A stretch of 64,000 bases of DNA from Euptelea pleiosperma (GCA_035048495.1 CM068540.1:13562829-13626828), one strand, 5' to 3'; positions 1 to 12,139 are shown, numbered from the stretch's first letter. A program made the numbers and translations. Notes: generated from the sequence alone by a model not told the origin.

Positions 1-130
1 TCCAACGGTGTTAAACCGCTGGCGTTAGGGTTTGACCAGCGGTTAATAAACCGTTGGTATTGGTCTTTTCTCTATCTTGACAGGGGATATGCTGACCTAT
101 TATGCAGCAGCTTAGAACCGTCGGGAAAAA
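1..130. repeat. Subterminal-type repeats at left edge
   Basis: Short motifs ACCGCTGGCG, GACCAGCGG and AAACCGTTGG recur within 65 bases, with a related AACCGTCGGG near 116-125. They resemble the motifs at 12595-12790 in inverted arrangement and are read as the other subterminal region of the same CACTA-like element. Confidence 0.45.
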
Positions 131-1242
131 CAACCACAAATTAAAAAAAAATTATGCACAGTATGCTATTTTTTTAAAGTACTGTTGATGAATTATTTTA
201 CCTAACTGATAAATAAACATAAATTCAATTCAAATAACAAACAAAAATTCAATTCAAATATTATATACATTACAAAAGCACACTTTACATAATCATATAC
301 ATAAAAGAACATTAAAAAATGAAACATTTGCATATCAAGAGTTGGGAGTCCTAGTTTGTTAAGGTCATTAATTAGAATGACAAGATGTCAACAAGATTAT
401 TTTTTGTCAGCAAAATGGACAGCCATAGGGTTCACCTCGCTGTGCAGATGAAAAGATTCTCAGGTGATAAAATATTTTGCGGTAGGAGAAAGACTACTAG
501 AACTCTTCTCAGATTTGACAACCTGCATTAAAACAGAGAAGTTCGATAAAAAGCAAACCCCAGTTAAGTTTTGCAATCATATCCAAGGTTTCTAAACCCA
601 CCATAGCTTTCAGAATGCAACATCCCAAAGCAATGCTATGGACAAGGGATAACATTTTTTAATTAAGCAAAAAAGAAATCAACAAAGCTATGCAGCAATT
701 ATGATTGGTTTTGAAGCACTGGAATACTCTTTTTAATAAAAAAAAAAAAAAGAATGTGGCAGCTCAAACTTGGGAGTCGGATCTGTTGTACATGTTTGCA
801 CTCAATTCTTCAAACATGAAAGGTAGTAACATGACTTACTATATGTATAAAGTTTAAAAATAAGCGAAAAAGTCAAGAAACATATTACAAAGGGAACTTT
901 AGCTTTTAGTTTGTAACCCATATCTTAACTGAAAGAGAGAAAAGGAAAGCACAATGGGGAACAACAAATCAGAAAACTTGATCAGGTCAGATCGATCAGT
1001 GTATTTATTGGGCTGGAACTCGTGAGTTAGATTGCCAGAATCAAAATTCCACAATTGATTTCCAAATTGCTGCCATCTTAGTGCCTTACATTTAGTTGGT
1101 CTGCTGTATTGAGGAACACTTCAATGATTTATAAGTGAGAAAGATCAGATCCTAATATTATTATAATAAAGCTTCAAAAAAAGCAATGCCCATCTACCTA
1201 CTAGGGGTTATTTTTTGTCATTGCAAAGATAAAATACCATTT
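131..1242. other. AT-rich sequence without recognisable gene
   Basis: No reading frame or exon with recognisable similarity was seen on either strand. Content is AT-rich with short poly-A runs (for example near 740-753). It lies inside the putative CACTA-like element. Confidence 0.5.
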
Positions 1243-1418
1243 TGGCCTTGCTTGGTAGCACTGGTAGCACTACAAATGTTTGAGTGCAACTAGCATTTGT
1301 ATGTGCTAGGAGGCACAACAATCAACAAATATTTGCATTAGACCCAATCATTTTTTTGTAAAAAGTTGCTGCAAACTGCTGCAAACAGACTATACAGTCA
1401 GAGGACGAAGAGGCCTCC
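1243..1418. mobile_element. Small TIR element, relative of the one at 58505-58741
   Basis: It starts TGGCCTTGCTTGGTAGCACT. The reverse complement of 58741 downward starts TAAGGCCTTGTTTGTTAGTAC. Both continue with CTACAAATGTT and share AAATATTTGCATTAGACCCA about 90-100 bases in. The two copies lie in opposite orientations. The internal sequence is unrelated to known coding regions, so this is a miniature element of a GGCCTTGTTTG-type family. Confidence 0.55.
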
Positions 1419-2209
1419 AAAATCAAGAAAGGGATTAGAGTTGGATTTTTTTGTTGTGGTGGAGGCAGACAAAGGATTCCAGCATTAGACAAAGATAGTA
1501 TGGAGAAGTAATTTAATCACATGGGATTTCCAAAACCCATGTACTAATCCTCCTTGATTGCTTGCCGGCTTCTCTTATGCCTCTTAAGAAGTCTAATGTG
1601 TGCAAACATGTTCTTGGGCTCTTGAAGTTGAATTTTATATGACAATCTAGTTATGTTGGGAGTGAAGCTTATGGGTGTCAGTAGCAGCTGAAAATTAACA
1701 ATTCTCCAGCCAACTATTGACCGGAAAATGCAAAGCAAACTTGTATTGGAAGTTTTGAATGCCTCCAGAATTGTATCTACATCTATTCTAAGAAAAAGTT
1801 CAGTTCTTCATTTTGGATGTTATGATACACAATTCATATCTTCATTGGCATGCATATCTTTTAATTTTGTTCTACTTCAACCTCTTTTAGCATGCATACC
1901 TTTTAACATGGTAACTTGATGCAGCCAGGCCATTCAATGCTGGTAGTGACATAAACCAAGGTGGCATAGTTAATTCACAAGATTTATATTTTTTTAATGA
2001 CACAAGCATTACATGCCTCAGATCAACTTCATCCATTCATGGCATCTTCTATGGTGTTTACCAAATCCCAAACTGAAATGTAGGATATGATCTTCTTCTC
2101 TTTTTGTATAAATAACAAAGAAGGGATCCCTAATAGGTTCTTATTTTGTGGTTGAATGAGCTAGTATGTGAAAGCATATTGCTGACTATTCTTTATGTGT
2201 TCTTTTTTA
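1419..2209. other. Non-coding stretch
   Basis: No exon-like similarity was noted. The short open frames here (60-64 codons on both strands) have no recognisable composition or domain and are treated as chance. Confidence 0.4.
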
Positions 2210-2530
2210 GAGATAAGCTGGGGTTAGGCAAACCCCTGCCTGTCATTTAAAAATAAATAATTACATATGGTGGTACAAATGCCCAAAGGCATCCTCCGCT
2301 ATGATGACGTTTAAGTCGCTATGAAAATCCGGAGGGTAAATCACATTACAAGCATTTGGAATGTTAAAGGACACAAGATTATCCACTGCCCTACTAGTTT
2401 CAGATCCTTAGCATCATGTGATATTTTTAGTTCCTCGGGATATTTCAAGCATGTTATCTGATATACAACAAAAACATTCAAACTACTTGGCATGCTTGTG
2501 GAATCAAATTTTGCAACACAGCACACCTCA
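2210..2530 (-). other. Possible degenerate LINE 3' end
   Basis: Read on the minus strand, a short frame reads ...NLVSFNIPNACNVI and continues PPDFHSDLNVIIAEDAFG before a stop. A non-coding tail with TTTGCCTAACCCCAGC and a short A-run follows. The style recalls the C-terminal end of the RNase H region in plant L1-type LINEs, but no catalytic motif is visible. The identification is weak. Confidence 0.22.
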
Positions 2531-3140
2531 GAATAATCTTTAAATAACCAATATTAAACGAGAGAGGTTGAAGTTGTGGATCAATTTATTCTAGATTGAT
2601 GCTCGTTAAAGAAAAAAAAGGAAATTATCTTTGAATGATATAGTAAAGCGAGAAACATTATGGCTTTTCACTAATTAATGAAAAAGTTGATAATGTATCC
2701 TCCTAGTAAAGCAACTAAATATGTTATGTTTAAAAGGCAAGTAGGCAAAAATGGCCCTTAAAATGAAGTAGGGGATAATGAATGTTATAACCACTCACCA
2801 AAAATAAGTTGTTTCCCCTTATCCATTTGGATTTTCTACTCCATTGGTCATTAGACTCTTCAGAGTAATAGAATTCCTTGTTGCTGAATAAGAATACTCC
2901 TTCTTGTCGTGCTTATGTTGATTGATGTCCTTGAAATTTGGTGGAGGTGTCGATAGCGTGTCTTTCAGGTGTGTGATGACAACCCATCATGGAATGGCAT
3001 GCATTAGTTTGTGGGGGTCAGTGTATCTAACACTTCATACCAGTGTCAGACACCAAAATGTATGTCTTTGTTAAATAGATGTTAACATATTGTAAGTTCA
3101 ATAGACCTTTCAGATAGTGTGACTCAACTCAATCAGTTCA

Positions 3141-3408
3141 CTATTGTTTGTCCTCGAGCTTACATGCTTCTTTGATCTCGTCTACCTAAATCAAAACTAG
3201 GCATGAATTCAAACCCAGTAAAAAAAACATAATATCAGAGAATACAAAATAGAAACAATGAACACTCAAACAAACAAGAGCAAATCCAAGACCTGCATGT
3301 CGGAGGTCACAAAGTGAGGTTATCGTGAAGGAGTTGCATTATCAAGGTGCTATCCTTGTATGACTCCTCCCCAAGAGTATCCAGCTCAATAATCGCTTCA
3401 TTAAACAC
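3141..3408 (-). pseudogene. 14-3-3 protein, C-terminal exons (captured fragment)
   Basis: Two consecutive exons of a 14-3-3 phosphopeptide-binding protein lie on the minus strand. Exon 3408-3293 encodes [19 protein letters not shown] and then [14 protein letters not shown], matching the family's eighth and ninth helices (usual form [15 protein letters not shown]). It has an AG acceptor before 3408 and a GT donor at 3292-3291 after ACATGCAG. The last exon, 3185-3141, has an acceptor ending TTTAG and encodes DEIKEACKLEDKQ followed by TAG. One base is missing where the conserved LWTSDMQ should be: TGGACC has become TGACC, giving a TGA stop. None of the N-terminal exons is present. 14-3-3 identity is firm; lack of function is inferred from truncation and frameshift. 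Confidence 0.85.
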
Positions 3409-3579
3409 CTGATCAAGAATAGTAGATACAAAGAATGTATAAGTCTAGACATTGTAAGACGATCTGCTACGAGCAAGACAATGGGTCCAATAAGAACAGT
3501 TGCAAACGGATCACTTGGTCACAACAGTAAATAATAAAAACAGAGGATAAATAAGAATCCTTGAGAGAAATCAAGTACC

Positions 3580-3700
3580 TTAAATGATTCTGAGAACTAA
3601 TGGAAGCGTAAAAAACAGGGAAGACGCTAGCAAGTTCCATAGATAACCCAGCAATCCCTCAGGGACTTCCAATTTCAGATTTTTCAACTTGAACGCACTG
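3580..3700 (-). other. Exon-like stretch of unknown origin
   Basis: The minus strand stays open for about 35 codons with plausible composition (KNLKLEVPEGLLGYL and onward), next to the 14-3-3 exons. No family was recognised. It could be another captured exon or chance. Confidence 0.2.
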
Positions 3701-4420
3701 CAAATTATTCAAAATAATAACTAAAAAAAGAGAAATAATAAGAGATCATCAAACTGTGTTTTGCTTTGAATGAATTAGACAACCCTAAGACCTGAAAATC
3801 GTTTAAAAAGAACATGAAGTTTACCTAATTGTGGAACCCTAGAACAAACTCCATAAACTGGACTTGGGATCCGCCGCCTCTAATGTGGACCTATAGTCAA
3901 AATAAACATAAGAAAAAAGAACAACTAGAGTTTCCAAATCATAATAATCTTTGCATGTTTGATAGACCAAAAAGAAATGGAAATCATATAGCAGGTTCAA
4001 AGAAAGTAATTAGTATAAGATCAAGCACACGGCTACCGAGTTCATATCTACTCATATTCTACGTCCAAGCACCATTTAGGGTCAGCAATATGCATTTTGA
4101 GAAGACACACAAACACCTTACTAACACAAGGCAATGCCCCAAAAAATCTATTGCAGGTACAATGTCATGTAATAGAAGAAATACAATATAACTTTTATAA
4201 ACATTGCAATTGATTTTGATGGATCATCATAATGAGTTTATGTTTCTTAAACATGTATATCAATATACGTAAATGAACAAATACTTGCAACTTCTTTGCA
4301 ATGTATTAGGGAATCTAGCTTATCACTTAGGATCAGCTATTGGAGAATGATAGTCTTCAAAAAGTAGGAATCCATAACAAACAAAAAGGCAGTTTGGGTT
4401 GTGAAGATTGGGACTCAACT

Positions 4421-4565
4421 ATTTTTGAGTCCAACGGTATGATCTGAAACCCAGAGGGTAGCAGTGGAGAATCATCCGGAAATATTTTGTCAATTGCAGC
4501 AAAAACAAGTTTCAGAGTAGGACCCACTGCATTCTCATCTATTCCACTACAAATCTGCAACTCAG
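4421..4565 (-). pseudogene. HD-ZIP III transcription factor START-domain exon (captured fragment)
   Basis: The minus strand encodes LQICSGIDENAVG, then LKLVFAAIDKIFPDDSP and LLPSGFQIIPLDSK. This is the conserved block in the HD-ZIP III family (REVOLUTA, PHABULOSA, ATHB15 type), downstream of the START lipid-binding domain, where the usual form is QLCSGVDENAVG...LVFAPIDE.FADDAPLLPSGFR.IPLDSK. No homeodomain, leucine zipper or MEKHLA exon lies nearby, so it is a lone exon. Its flanks are the CACTA-like element, and the 14-3-3 exons on the same strand come from a different gene. It is read as a captured or dead fragment. Confidence 0.82.
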
Positions 4566-4983
4566 ACCAATCAAAAGCATAATAAAATGATTTAACCACT
4601 CCACTAGCATTCCTCTTCTATAAATTCTAAAACAATCAGTCATCAAAAGCATACGCTCGAGCAAGAGATGATTTAACTTGCCCAATTCATAATTTCAGTA
4701 AAAATGAGCAGAGTCCAAGTCACAAGCTCTCAAAAGTAAATTACTTTTTTTTTTTACTTTCCCACTAACAACTTAGCAAAACATATAAGCCAATACCAAC
4801 TAGTAGAGCATAATTCATTGTTAAACTGAAGACAAACCTATAAGAGATGAGTATCTCTACAGCTTCTTTTTGAGTGAGAACATGGCCTTCAAGTCGAATT
4901 ATTTCAAGCAACTGGAATATTTCAAATGAGAGCCAGCCCTACCAAACATCAGTACTTCACTCATCCAATGAGACCCAAACTAT

Positions 4984-5715
4984 TTGATCTATGTGATCAA
5001 CGTGAATACCAATAAATTATTGATCAACGTTATGGCTTTTTGTTGGCTTATTACAACAAAGCAGTTGAGGGGTAGTTCTTGTTCTAACATTTTAAGAGAT
5101 TGGAAAGTGATTCCTCAGTCTTCCCCTCCTCATCTCAATCATAGGGCTTCTAAGATTATGCCACTGAAGAACGCTATCGAGTTGAACCGTGATAGATCTT
5201 CTACTGGTAATCCAAGTACATCTAGTATTGGGGCCGGGGTCTTGCAGAATAAGGGAAGAGTTATACATATCTGTTTGGGACCTATCAGGGAGTGTGACTC
5301 AAATAAAATTGCCTAAAGACCTCCAAGGAGCTTAATTAGGGCAGCTTGATAGCTGAAGGGTACTCTAGCAGCTTTATTGTCTGGGCTTCCAAGATGAAGA
5401 ACATGGCATGGAGGTTAGCACATATAATCAAGGAAATTTGTGAGGTGGCTTTGAGTTTGAACATCTTGTTCAACTCATACCACAGTCTATGAATGATATG
5501 AGGATTCTTTAGCTAAAGGGGCTATAAAAGGAAAAAATGTTTTGTTTTTTGTTCTTTGTTTTTTTTTTTTTTGTGTAATTGGAATCAATGTTTTGTAGCA
5601 AAGAGCAATCTTTGCTATTTTTAGGGGCTTCAACCCTTTTTATTTTCCTTTCTTCCCTCTTGCATCTTTCTTCTACTTTTTGTAAAATTTTATTGCTACC
5701 AATAAAAACCCATAT
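4984..5715 (+). pseudogene. LINE (L1-type) RNase H domain and 3' UTR remnant
   Basis: Frame 4984-5316 contains WKVIPQSSPPHLNHRASKIM and then LNRDRSSTGNPSTSSIGAGV, an eroded form of the RNase H start of plant L1-like elements (usual form LNFDGSSRGNPGPAGIGGVLRD). After stops, the pieces SSFIVWASKMKNMAWRLAHI and DSLAKGA follow, matching the end of the same domain. A T-rich 3' tail runs to about 5715. The catalytic Asp of DGSS is replaced by Arg. It is a truncated, decayed LINE 3' end. Confidence 0.68.
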
Positions 5716-6125
5716 GACATAATTATAATTCTTTATATCCCCATATGCATACCATGTTCACATCAACAGAAAGTTTAACTACAAACTACAGAATAGGCAA
5801 TCTACTTGAGGTTGATTAATGGGTTTGAATCTCTGATATATAAGGTGCACAGTTTCAAGATCTAAGAAATTGGTAAATCAACAAAACAAGGGAAAGTAAA
5901 ATTAAAGAGCCAAGCAATAAGATGAATATAAAGAGATGCTCAACAACATTAGAAGCAACCCATTGAACCAACAAAGATCAATTTGCCATATATATCTACA
6001 TATACATACAAGTTTAAAATTGACATAAATATACAGATATATGTATGTACAATGTACATACAAGTCATGATTTAGATCATTGTAGAAAAAAGAACCTCTT
6101 ACATGAAAAGCACAGAGATGTAAAT
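5716..6125. other. AT-rich non-coding spacer
   Basis: Nothing recognisable was seen apart from a locally repetitive ATATACATA-rich stretch at about 5990-6065. Confidence 0.5.
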
Positions 6126-6422
6126 CAAGGCCCTGCTTGGTTCACAGCAAATTGAGTGCAATGCACTCCCTTGCCACAATTTTGGGATTGAAAGTGATTG
6201 GTTGGAGGCGTGCAAATGAATTGCCATGCAAGTGGTTAACATGCACTTGCAAACTCCTTAACAAAATAGATGCAAGGAAGTGCAGCCTAAAAACTGATGC
6301 AAGTAGGTGCATTGTGTTAGCTCAACAGTTTTTTTCCGAAAAACAACAACAACAATAATAACAACCGAGATTATTTATTATTAACTTTTAATTTTTTATT
6401 TCTTTATGTTTTATTTTTCTAT

Positions 6423-6790
6423 TTTTTGATAGGGTCAGGATCGGGGGACAACCATTTGGCGTACCCACATAGAAGATGAATCAATGGCTGAATTTTGGTG
6501 AGGATGATCTCTATGGTGAGGAGATCATCCTCACTAAAATTCAAATCATTCCGATATTCATAGACTGGTTTAGAAGTTGAAGAATTATGGACTGTCTATT
6601 TTTACCGTGTAACTTGAAAACCACATTTGAGGGGGTTAGAAATTTCAGAATGTGATGATTTTTAGTGGGGGTAATCTATACGGTGAGGAGATCATCCTCA
6701 CCAAAAATTAGCCTTTGATTCATCTTCTATGTGGGCACACCAAAATAGTTGTCAAAAGTGGTTATCCCCCAATCCCAACCCTTTTTGATA
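6423..6790. mobile_element. Mutator-like MITE with 9-bp target duplication
   Basis: The element 6432-6781 (350 bp) starts GGGTCAGGATCGGGGGACAAC and ends with its near-perfect inverse. The inverted homology continues inward through TAGAAGATGAATCAA and GAGGAGATCATCCTCAC. The 9-base sequence TTTTTGATA flanks both ends (6423-6431, 6782-6790), the duplication length of Mutator-like elements. It is non-coding. A relative lies near 60086-60399. Confidence 0.88.
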
Positions 6791-6880
6791 TAGCTGGTCG
6801 GGGTCCCTTAACCCCAACCTTTCCCCCTTCAAAACAATAATAATAATAATAACAATGACAATAAAGTAATAACAATAATA

Positions 6881-7278
6881 ATTATAATCAAGGTTTAAAA
6901 GGGGCCACAATAACAGTATACCGGACTTGTGGCGTTATCATTTTTTCTGTTATAAGGCCGTTATAATGAACTTTAACGCTCATGGGCAAAAATGAAAAAG
7001 AGCAGGAAAAAGGGAAAAAGATGGAGCTGAAATTCAAAATTTCAATTTTCAATTTTTCAAAAATAAAAATAATGGAAAATAACTGAAATAACGGCAGTTT
7101 TTTCACAAAATTTTCCAGAAAATAATGGACATTAATTTTGTTACAACGGAAAAATGGAAAATAACATCCGTTATAACGAACATAACAACCGTTATTTTTA
7201 AGTGTTTTAAAGGTACATAACCTAACGGGGGAGGTCCGAATCCGTTATAACAGCCATTTTTTGAACCATGATTATAAT
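6881..7278. mobile_element. hAT-like MITE with 8-bp target duplication
   Basis: The element 6889-7270 (382 bp) has ends CAAGGTTTAAAA and, inverted, CATGGTTCAAAA. The 8-base ATTATAAT flanks both ends (6881-6888, 7271-7278), typical of hAT elements. Its interior has repeated CCGTTATAA and GGCCGTTATAATG motifs. The same family is at 57666-58052, and pieces of it occur in the array at 49623-53040. Confidence 0.85.
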
Positions 7279-7289
7279 AACAATAATTG

Positions 7290-7294
7290 TAATT

Positions 7295-7325
<31 letters not shown>

Positions 7326-7330
7326 ACGAA
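7290..7330. repeat. (AAT)n microsatellite
   Basis: An almost pure run of AAT units, about 8-9 copies, lies inside the TIR element just after the hAT-like MITE. Confidence 0.9.
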
Positions 7331-7779
7331 ATCAACAATGATAAAAATAATATTACAATAGTAATTTTATTGTGCATTTTTTGTAAAATAAAAAAATAAA
7401 ATAATACATTGCATTCATTTGCAATGCACTACCAACCAATCAGCTAAACTTCCTTTGCATCTATTTACATGGCGTGAACCAAACAGTTGTAAGTGACTTA
7501 CATCCCAAGTGATTGCAACACAATTCATTGTATTTGCACTAAAGTGCAAAATGGACTGAAGTGCAGCGAACCAAGCAGGGCCCAAATATCTTACTATAAC
7601 ATCCATCTTAAATCATATAAGCTTCATATCGAACTTGAACTCCATACTATTATGTTCTCAATGCAAATCACAATAAAAATAAAGGTGCATTGTCAGTCAA
7701 AATACAATTTCTGGGTCTATAACCACATTATAGGAATGCAACGCAACACCAAAAACCAACTTGATATATGAATGTGGGC

Positions 7780-7812
7780 ATCAGTAGATAGATAGATAGA
7801 GAGAGAGAGAGC
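7780..7812. repeat. (GATA)n/(GA)n microsatellite
   Basis: About four GATA units run directly into about seven GA units. Confidence 0.9.
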
Positions 7813-7956
7813 TAGGATGAATCCTAATACAGTTCATTGTAGAAGATTCAGCCAGCACATCCTATAAAAATCCATGGCATTGCTTTATCTAAAGTAGAAA
7901 AATCTAATTGAAGCTAAAAATCCCATATCATAGGAACGGCTAATAAGAATTTTCAC

Positions 7957-8172
7957 CTTAGGTTCCAGATCCTTTATAACATTCTCATGCTTATCGTGCT
8001 CTAACCCATCAAAAAACTCAGCTAGGAATATAGGTGATCGCACAACCAATACCAACTTATGAGCATGAATTTTTCCCCGGCCACATCAAAGCCAACATCC
8101 GAACCTTCCTGATTCTCCAGTAGCATATAGCAATCATCCTTGAGGAAATCTGATGTTTCAAGCATAGCTCAT
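7957..8172 (-). pseudogene. MATH-BTB (BPM-type) protein exon, captured and damaged
   Basis: The minus strand encodes LETSDFLKDDC, then LLENQEGSDVGFDVAGEKF. After a frameshift the other frame gives HAHKLVLVVRSPIF and AEFFDGLEHDKHENVIKDLE. This is the MATH-BTB junction and start of the BTB domain of BPM proteins, substrate adaptors of CUL3 ubiquitin ligases. A base is missing after GEKF, and the stretch normally between DDC and LLEN (roughly 35 residues) is deleted. An AG acceptor (TTTTTCAG) precedes 8172. A GT donor follows AAG at 7957, at the position where BPM genes have an intron. Family identity is firm; it is non-functional as it stands. Confidence 0.83.
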
Positions 8173-10392
8173 CTGAAAAAGCACTTGTAACCCCTGAATA
8201 AAAAGACAAACAACAAATCAACCTCAAAAAGTATATAGGTTTAGTTAGAAAGAGAGAGATGTTGATGCATCATTAGGCAGTGGCTTTTCCCTGCGATTGC
8301 AAAACTAATGGGATAAGCGTGAATGTGGTGTCTATCTTCTATTCCAACAAAATTAAATTATTGGTGAGAAATGGAAGTTCATAAGATAAATGCTCAAACT
8401 ATCAAAATGGGTAAAGTGGAGATCTTGTGTGCCACATAGCAAAACAAGAAAGATCTACTCATGTCAAAGTTAGATTGCTGAAACAGTAACTAACACACAT
8501 AACACATAAACAAACACTGTGGCAAGTGAACTATAACAAGCTTATCTTCAATTCAAATACCTTGAACTCCTCCCTTGTCTGTATAACGAAGTAAGAAACC
8601 AAGATGGGGTTACTATTTTTGGCCTTTTATTTTAGTTTCTATGTTCTAGATTCTTCTAGAAATATTTCAATTTTAGTTTCTTAATTTTAGTGGGGTTAGT
8701 TTTAGGCAAGTGAGTCAAGCTAGGTTTTAAGAAACTTTAGTTTAACTAAAGGGTTTAAGCTTTGCTGCTGATTGTTATCTTAATGGTGTGATTCTCTAAT
8801 TGGTGGTGTTCTCCATCATTGGTGATCCTAGGTTGGTGGAATTCTAGAATCTCCTTTGAAGTGGTGAGACTTTGCTTCAATTATCCTTTTAGTTCTCTTC
8901 TGTTTTTAAATTTATTCATTGATTTTAAGCCAAAAATCCCTATTCTTGCAACCCAATTCTTTCTAACCTTCTTTCTCTGTTATTCTGAAAAATTCAGCCC
9001 ATTATTTACAATCTTGTTAGCAGTCCTAATAGTATATCCAATCGCTTTCACTAACCAACTCTAAAAGCCTCACTTAGAATCATCTAAACCCAAGTTAAAA
9101 CCCTGCTGTCTATATTTCTTGGTTGTCCAACAGTTGCAACTACCCACTAAAGCTACAAGCGGCTAAACAATGCCCCAAAATAGAGTGTTCATTTATCATA
9201 TAGAAATAGAGTCATTTTACCATTTTTATGATTCATAATCCCCTGATAAAGAAAACAAACATAGTCAGCCCACTTTACCGACATATTAATTTTTTGAGGT
9301 TCAAGTTTTTGGAAGGAAAGAAATAATAGAATTTCCAAACAAGAAGAGCTCAGTTGGTAGGGTATTATTAGAGATAATGTTTGAGAGCTCTAAGTAGGCA
9401 TCAATCATGAAGGAACTTTACCAAGTCAAAAATCTTCAAGTTTGATTATGGATGGAATGCCATTCTACAAGATGCTTTGACGAAGATGTGTGTGTACGTG
9501 CATGAGTGGCCCTAGGACCAGATTTACTTTTAAGGGGCAAATAGGATACATGAGTTGTAGCCTCCGAAGTTGAACGAGTCAGATAGAGCCACCTTTATCT
9601 CCAATTGTTCCTTATTGAGACCCACAAGCACGCCTATGTCCTGATTCATGTGTATTCAGCAAATAAAAGTATAAGCAACAATTACATTACATTGAAACAA
9701 AAGGATAAAGGCAGTAAACAAAAACATGAGCTTAAAAATGTTTTCACATCATTCAATCAAAACCCAAAACAAAAACCACTGAAAGCTTACAAAGGCTTGC
9801 ATTGAAAAGACAACTTGGATTTTCTCAGAATGCAACGACCATGAATCTAGAAACAAGAACCTACAAAGCAAAGAGGCAAAAAAGAAAAAAATAAGAAGAA
9901 GAAAACAAAAGCTTGTATCCAATTATAAAGAAACATGTTTAATTTGAAAATAAGAAATCATTAACCTTGTCAAACAATAAACAAGACATGAAAAGCAAAA
10001 TAAAAGAATTGCACCCCATCGAGACTTAATAGCCTGCAATACAAAGTCTGCATTACCCCATTCAAATAATCTGACTAATAATTTGCCAGTAATCAATGAT
10101 ATTAGAAAAATATCCCAAGAAATGGCTAGCTATAAGACAATGAATCAAAAACCTAGAAGCTAATAGTAGGGGAAGAGGGTAATAAGTAAAAGATAATACC
10201 AAGATTCATAATTCTAACTATTCCCAACAACATATTTGGATCAAAGCCCTTGAGCTAGCTGGCATTTTTAGCTAGAGAATAGAAACTATGCCAGGTTGAG
10301 CAAGGAAGTTACAGAGAAAATCTACCAATTGAGGTATAAGTTTCTCTATGAACTGAATGTTGATATACATATGCATTTATTAAATTGTAATA
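8173..10392. other. Non-coding interior of the CACTA-like element
   Basis: No exon could be assigned. Short open frames at 8819-9064 and 9605-9805 have no recognisable domain. A stretch near 9345-9365 resembles a tRNA A box (GAGCTCAGTTGGTAGGG), but no well-spaced B box follows. Confidence 0.4.
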
Positions 10393-10700
10393 GGTGATCA
10401 TCTGCCATCTATAACAGGTAGATGAGGGGAGAAGAGCTCCATGGATTAAATATGGAATAGTTGCAGCAACTAGAGAAATCGCTCAAAGTAGGATTGAACC
10501 GTGTACTAGAAACAAAGGTTTGTATCCATTTTCTTCTTCAAAATCTAGTATAATCATCATAAATTTACAAGACTATATAGGTGATCTTCTGTCATCTATA
10601 ACAAGCAGATGAGGGGAGAAGAGCTCCATGGATTGGAGTTGCAGCAACTAGAGAAATCGCTCAAAGTATGATTGAACCGTGTGCTAGAATTACAAAGGTA
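10393..10700. repeat. Direct duplication of a ~120-bp unit
   Basis: Unit 10393-10518 and unit 10580-10700 share AGATGAGGGGAGAAGAGCTC, GCAGCAACTAGAGAAATCGC and GATTGAACCGTGT, with scattered substitutions and a short deletion in the second. They are about 187 bp apart start to start. The origin is unknown. Confidence 0.8.
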
Positions 10701-10950
10701 TGTCACACAAACCACTCAATGGTTCCCGTACAAGAGATCCCCTGCCCCAAAAGTTGAGCAAATTTGATGATCCTAATCTTCCAATCCTTGATTTTTGTGG
10801 AGTACTAAACATATTTTTCTGTTCACTGAAAAGAATACGAATGGACTAGATAGTTAGGATCATTCGATCATGTTGATTTTTGGGATAGAAAATATCAAAC
10901 GTAGGACCCATTGAATGGTTGATCCCTATTACTCAGCTTGTGTGCCACAT

Positions 10951-11215
10951 CTATGGCACATGCCAAGCTGTTTGGTTTCTAAAATCCATCCGTCTTGACA
11001 CAACTACAGCATAACTAATAATATTAAGCCAGCAAAAGCAAGATTTCAGCAACCACAAATCGTTATTAGGAAGCAAGCCTCTCACCTCTACACTGACCTT
11101 ATCATAAAGATCCAACTTTAGTTCATAAAGGTCATTTTCTACTCCAACAATAGCAGAGAAAGTAAACATTCTGTCCGGTTCAAGATTGACCTTTACATTT
11201 TAGCATCTGGCAATA
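10951..11215 (-). other. Exon-like open stretch, unidentified
   Basis: The minus strand reads KVNLEPDRMFTFSAIVGVEN and then YELKLDLYDKVSVE before a possible GT donor. The composition looks like real protein and it lies on the same strand as the other captured exons. I do not recognise the family; no function is proposed. Confidence 0.3.
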
Positions 11216-12139
11216 GCACTGTAATAAAACCTTTATCCACTTTCTGCCCCCATTTCACCTCAGGGTAATGACGACAAAGATTGCATCATTTTTACATTTT
11301 TGGTTAGCCAACGATACATAGAAACAACAAAGCAAAATTAAGCAATTGTCTTTTAAAAATTCCCATATAGGCACAATCTTCTTTATTGTAGAAGGGAACC
11401 TTATAAATACCACAGCTTGTGTGTATAGTACTTCCAAAAGGCCTTGTCTAAAGAAAAGTATTTATTACTGCAGCTATAGAGCAGTGTAATCAAAGGGTGG
11501 GTGCTTTAGTAATTTACAAATTCCTCTATTAGCCCTATTTAAATTATCAAACACCATTACAACGTCACTTGCCCAACATAGAGAGCCAGTAGATGCCTTT
11601 ATTCTACTGAAGTGAGTACAGCGTGCATTCCTCTTCTCTCCACAGACCAAATGGACTCATATTAAGTTCAAAGACAAGGCAATACAGATTCTTGTTGAGA
11701 ACTACTAGCCAAATGGCTCAATTTCAGCCTCTACTAAAGTCCTCATTCAAATATTCTACATAGACAACTTTGTTTCTTTTCTAAAGAATCCAAACACTAG
11801 TGTTTAAGAAAACAAATTATCAAAATTTCCAAACAAAATCCATACATCTACTTCACATGTACTCAAAACTGAAATAGAGAAACCCTAACTGATATCTTTC
11901 AAAGATGCAAGCCATCAACTAAAGCAAAATCGAAATCTACCGTACATTTTTGTAGTCCAAAACCACAGAAAACTAGACCAAATTTACAGCATAAAAAGTA
12001 ACTAAACAGATCAATACAATTTTCATTTCAAGATCAAACATAGAAAAATAAGGAAAACAATCTCATTTGCAGAACACAAGAATCCAATCTGAAATGGAGA
12101 GAAACCAAAGATAGCTCACCTCATAGCATATCAAAGAGA

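Larger units (their letters stand above)
6129..7582. mobile_element. Non-autonomous TIR DNA transposon with CAA target duplication
   Basis: The left end GGCCCTGCTTGGTTC (6129-6143) is exactly inverted at 7568-7582, and the trinucleotide CAA flanks both sides (6126-6128, 7583-7585). The subterminal regions are also partly inverted around TGCAATGCACT. A 3-bp duplication and G-rich termini suggest a PIF/Harbinger-like element. No transposase is present; most of the interior consists of two younger nested elements. Confidence 0.75.

Noticed and set aside
9345..9480. Possible SINE or tRNA-like element
   Set aside because: A tRNA A-box-like GAGCTCAGTTGGTAGGG is present, but the only B-box-like sequence is about 75 bases away and degenerate, and there is no target duplication or A-tail.
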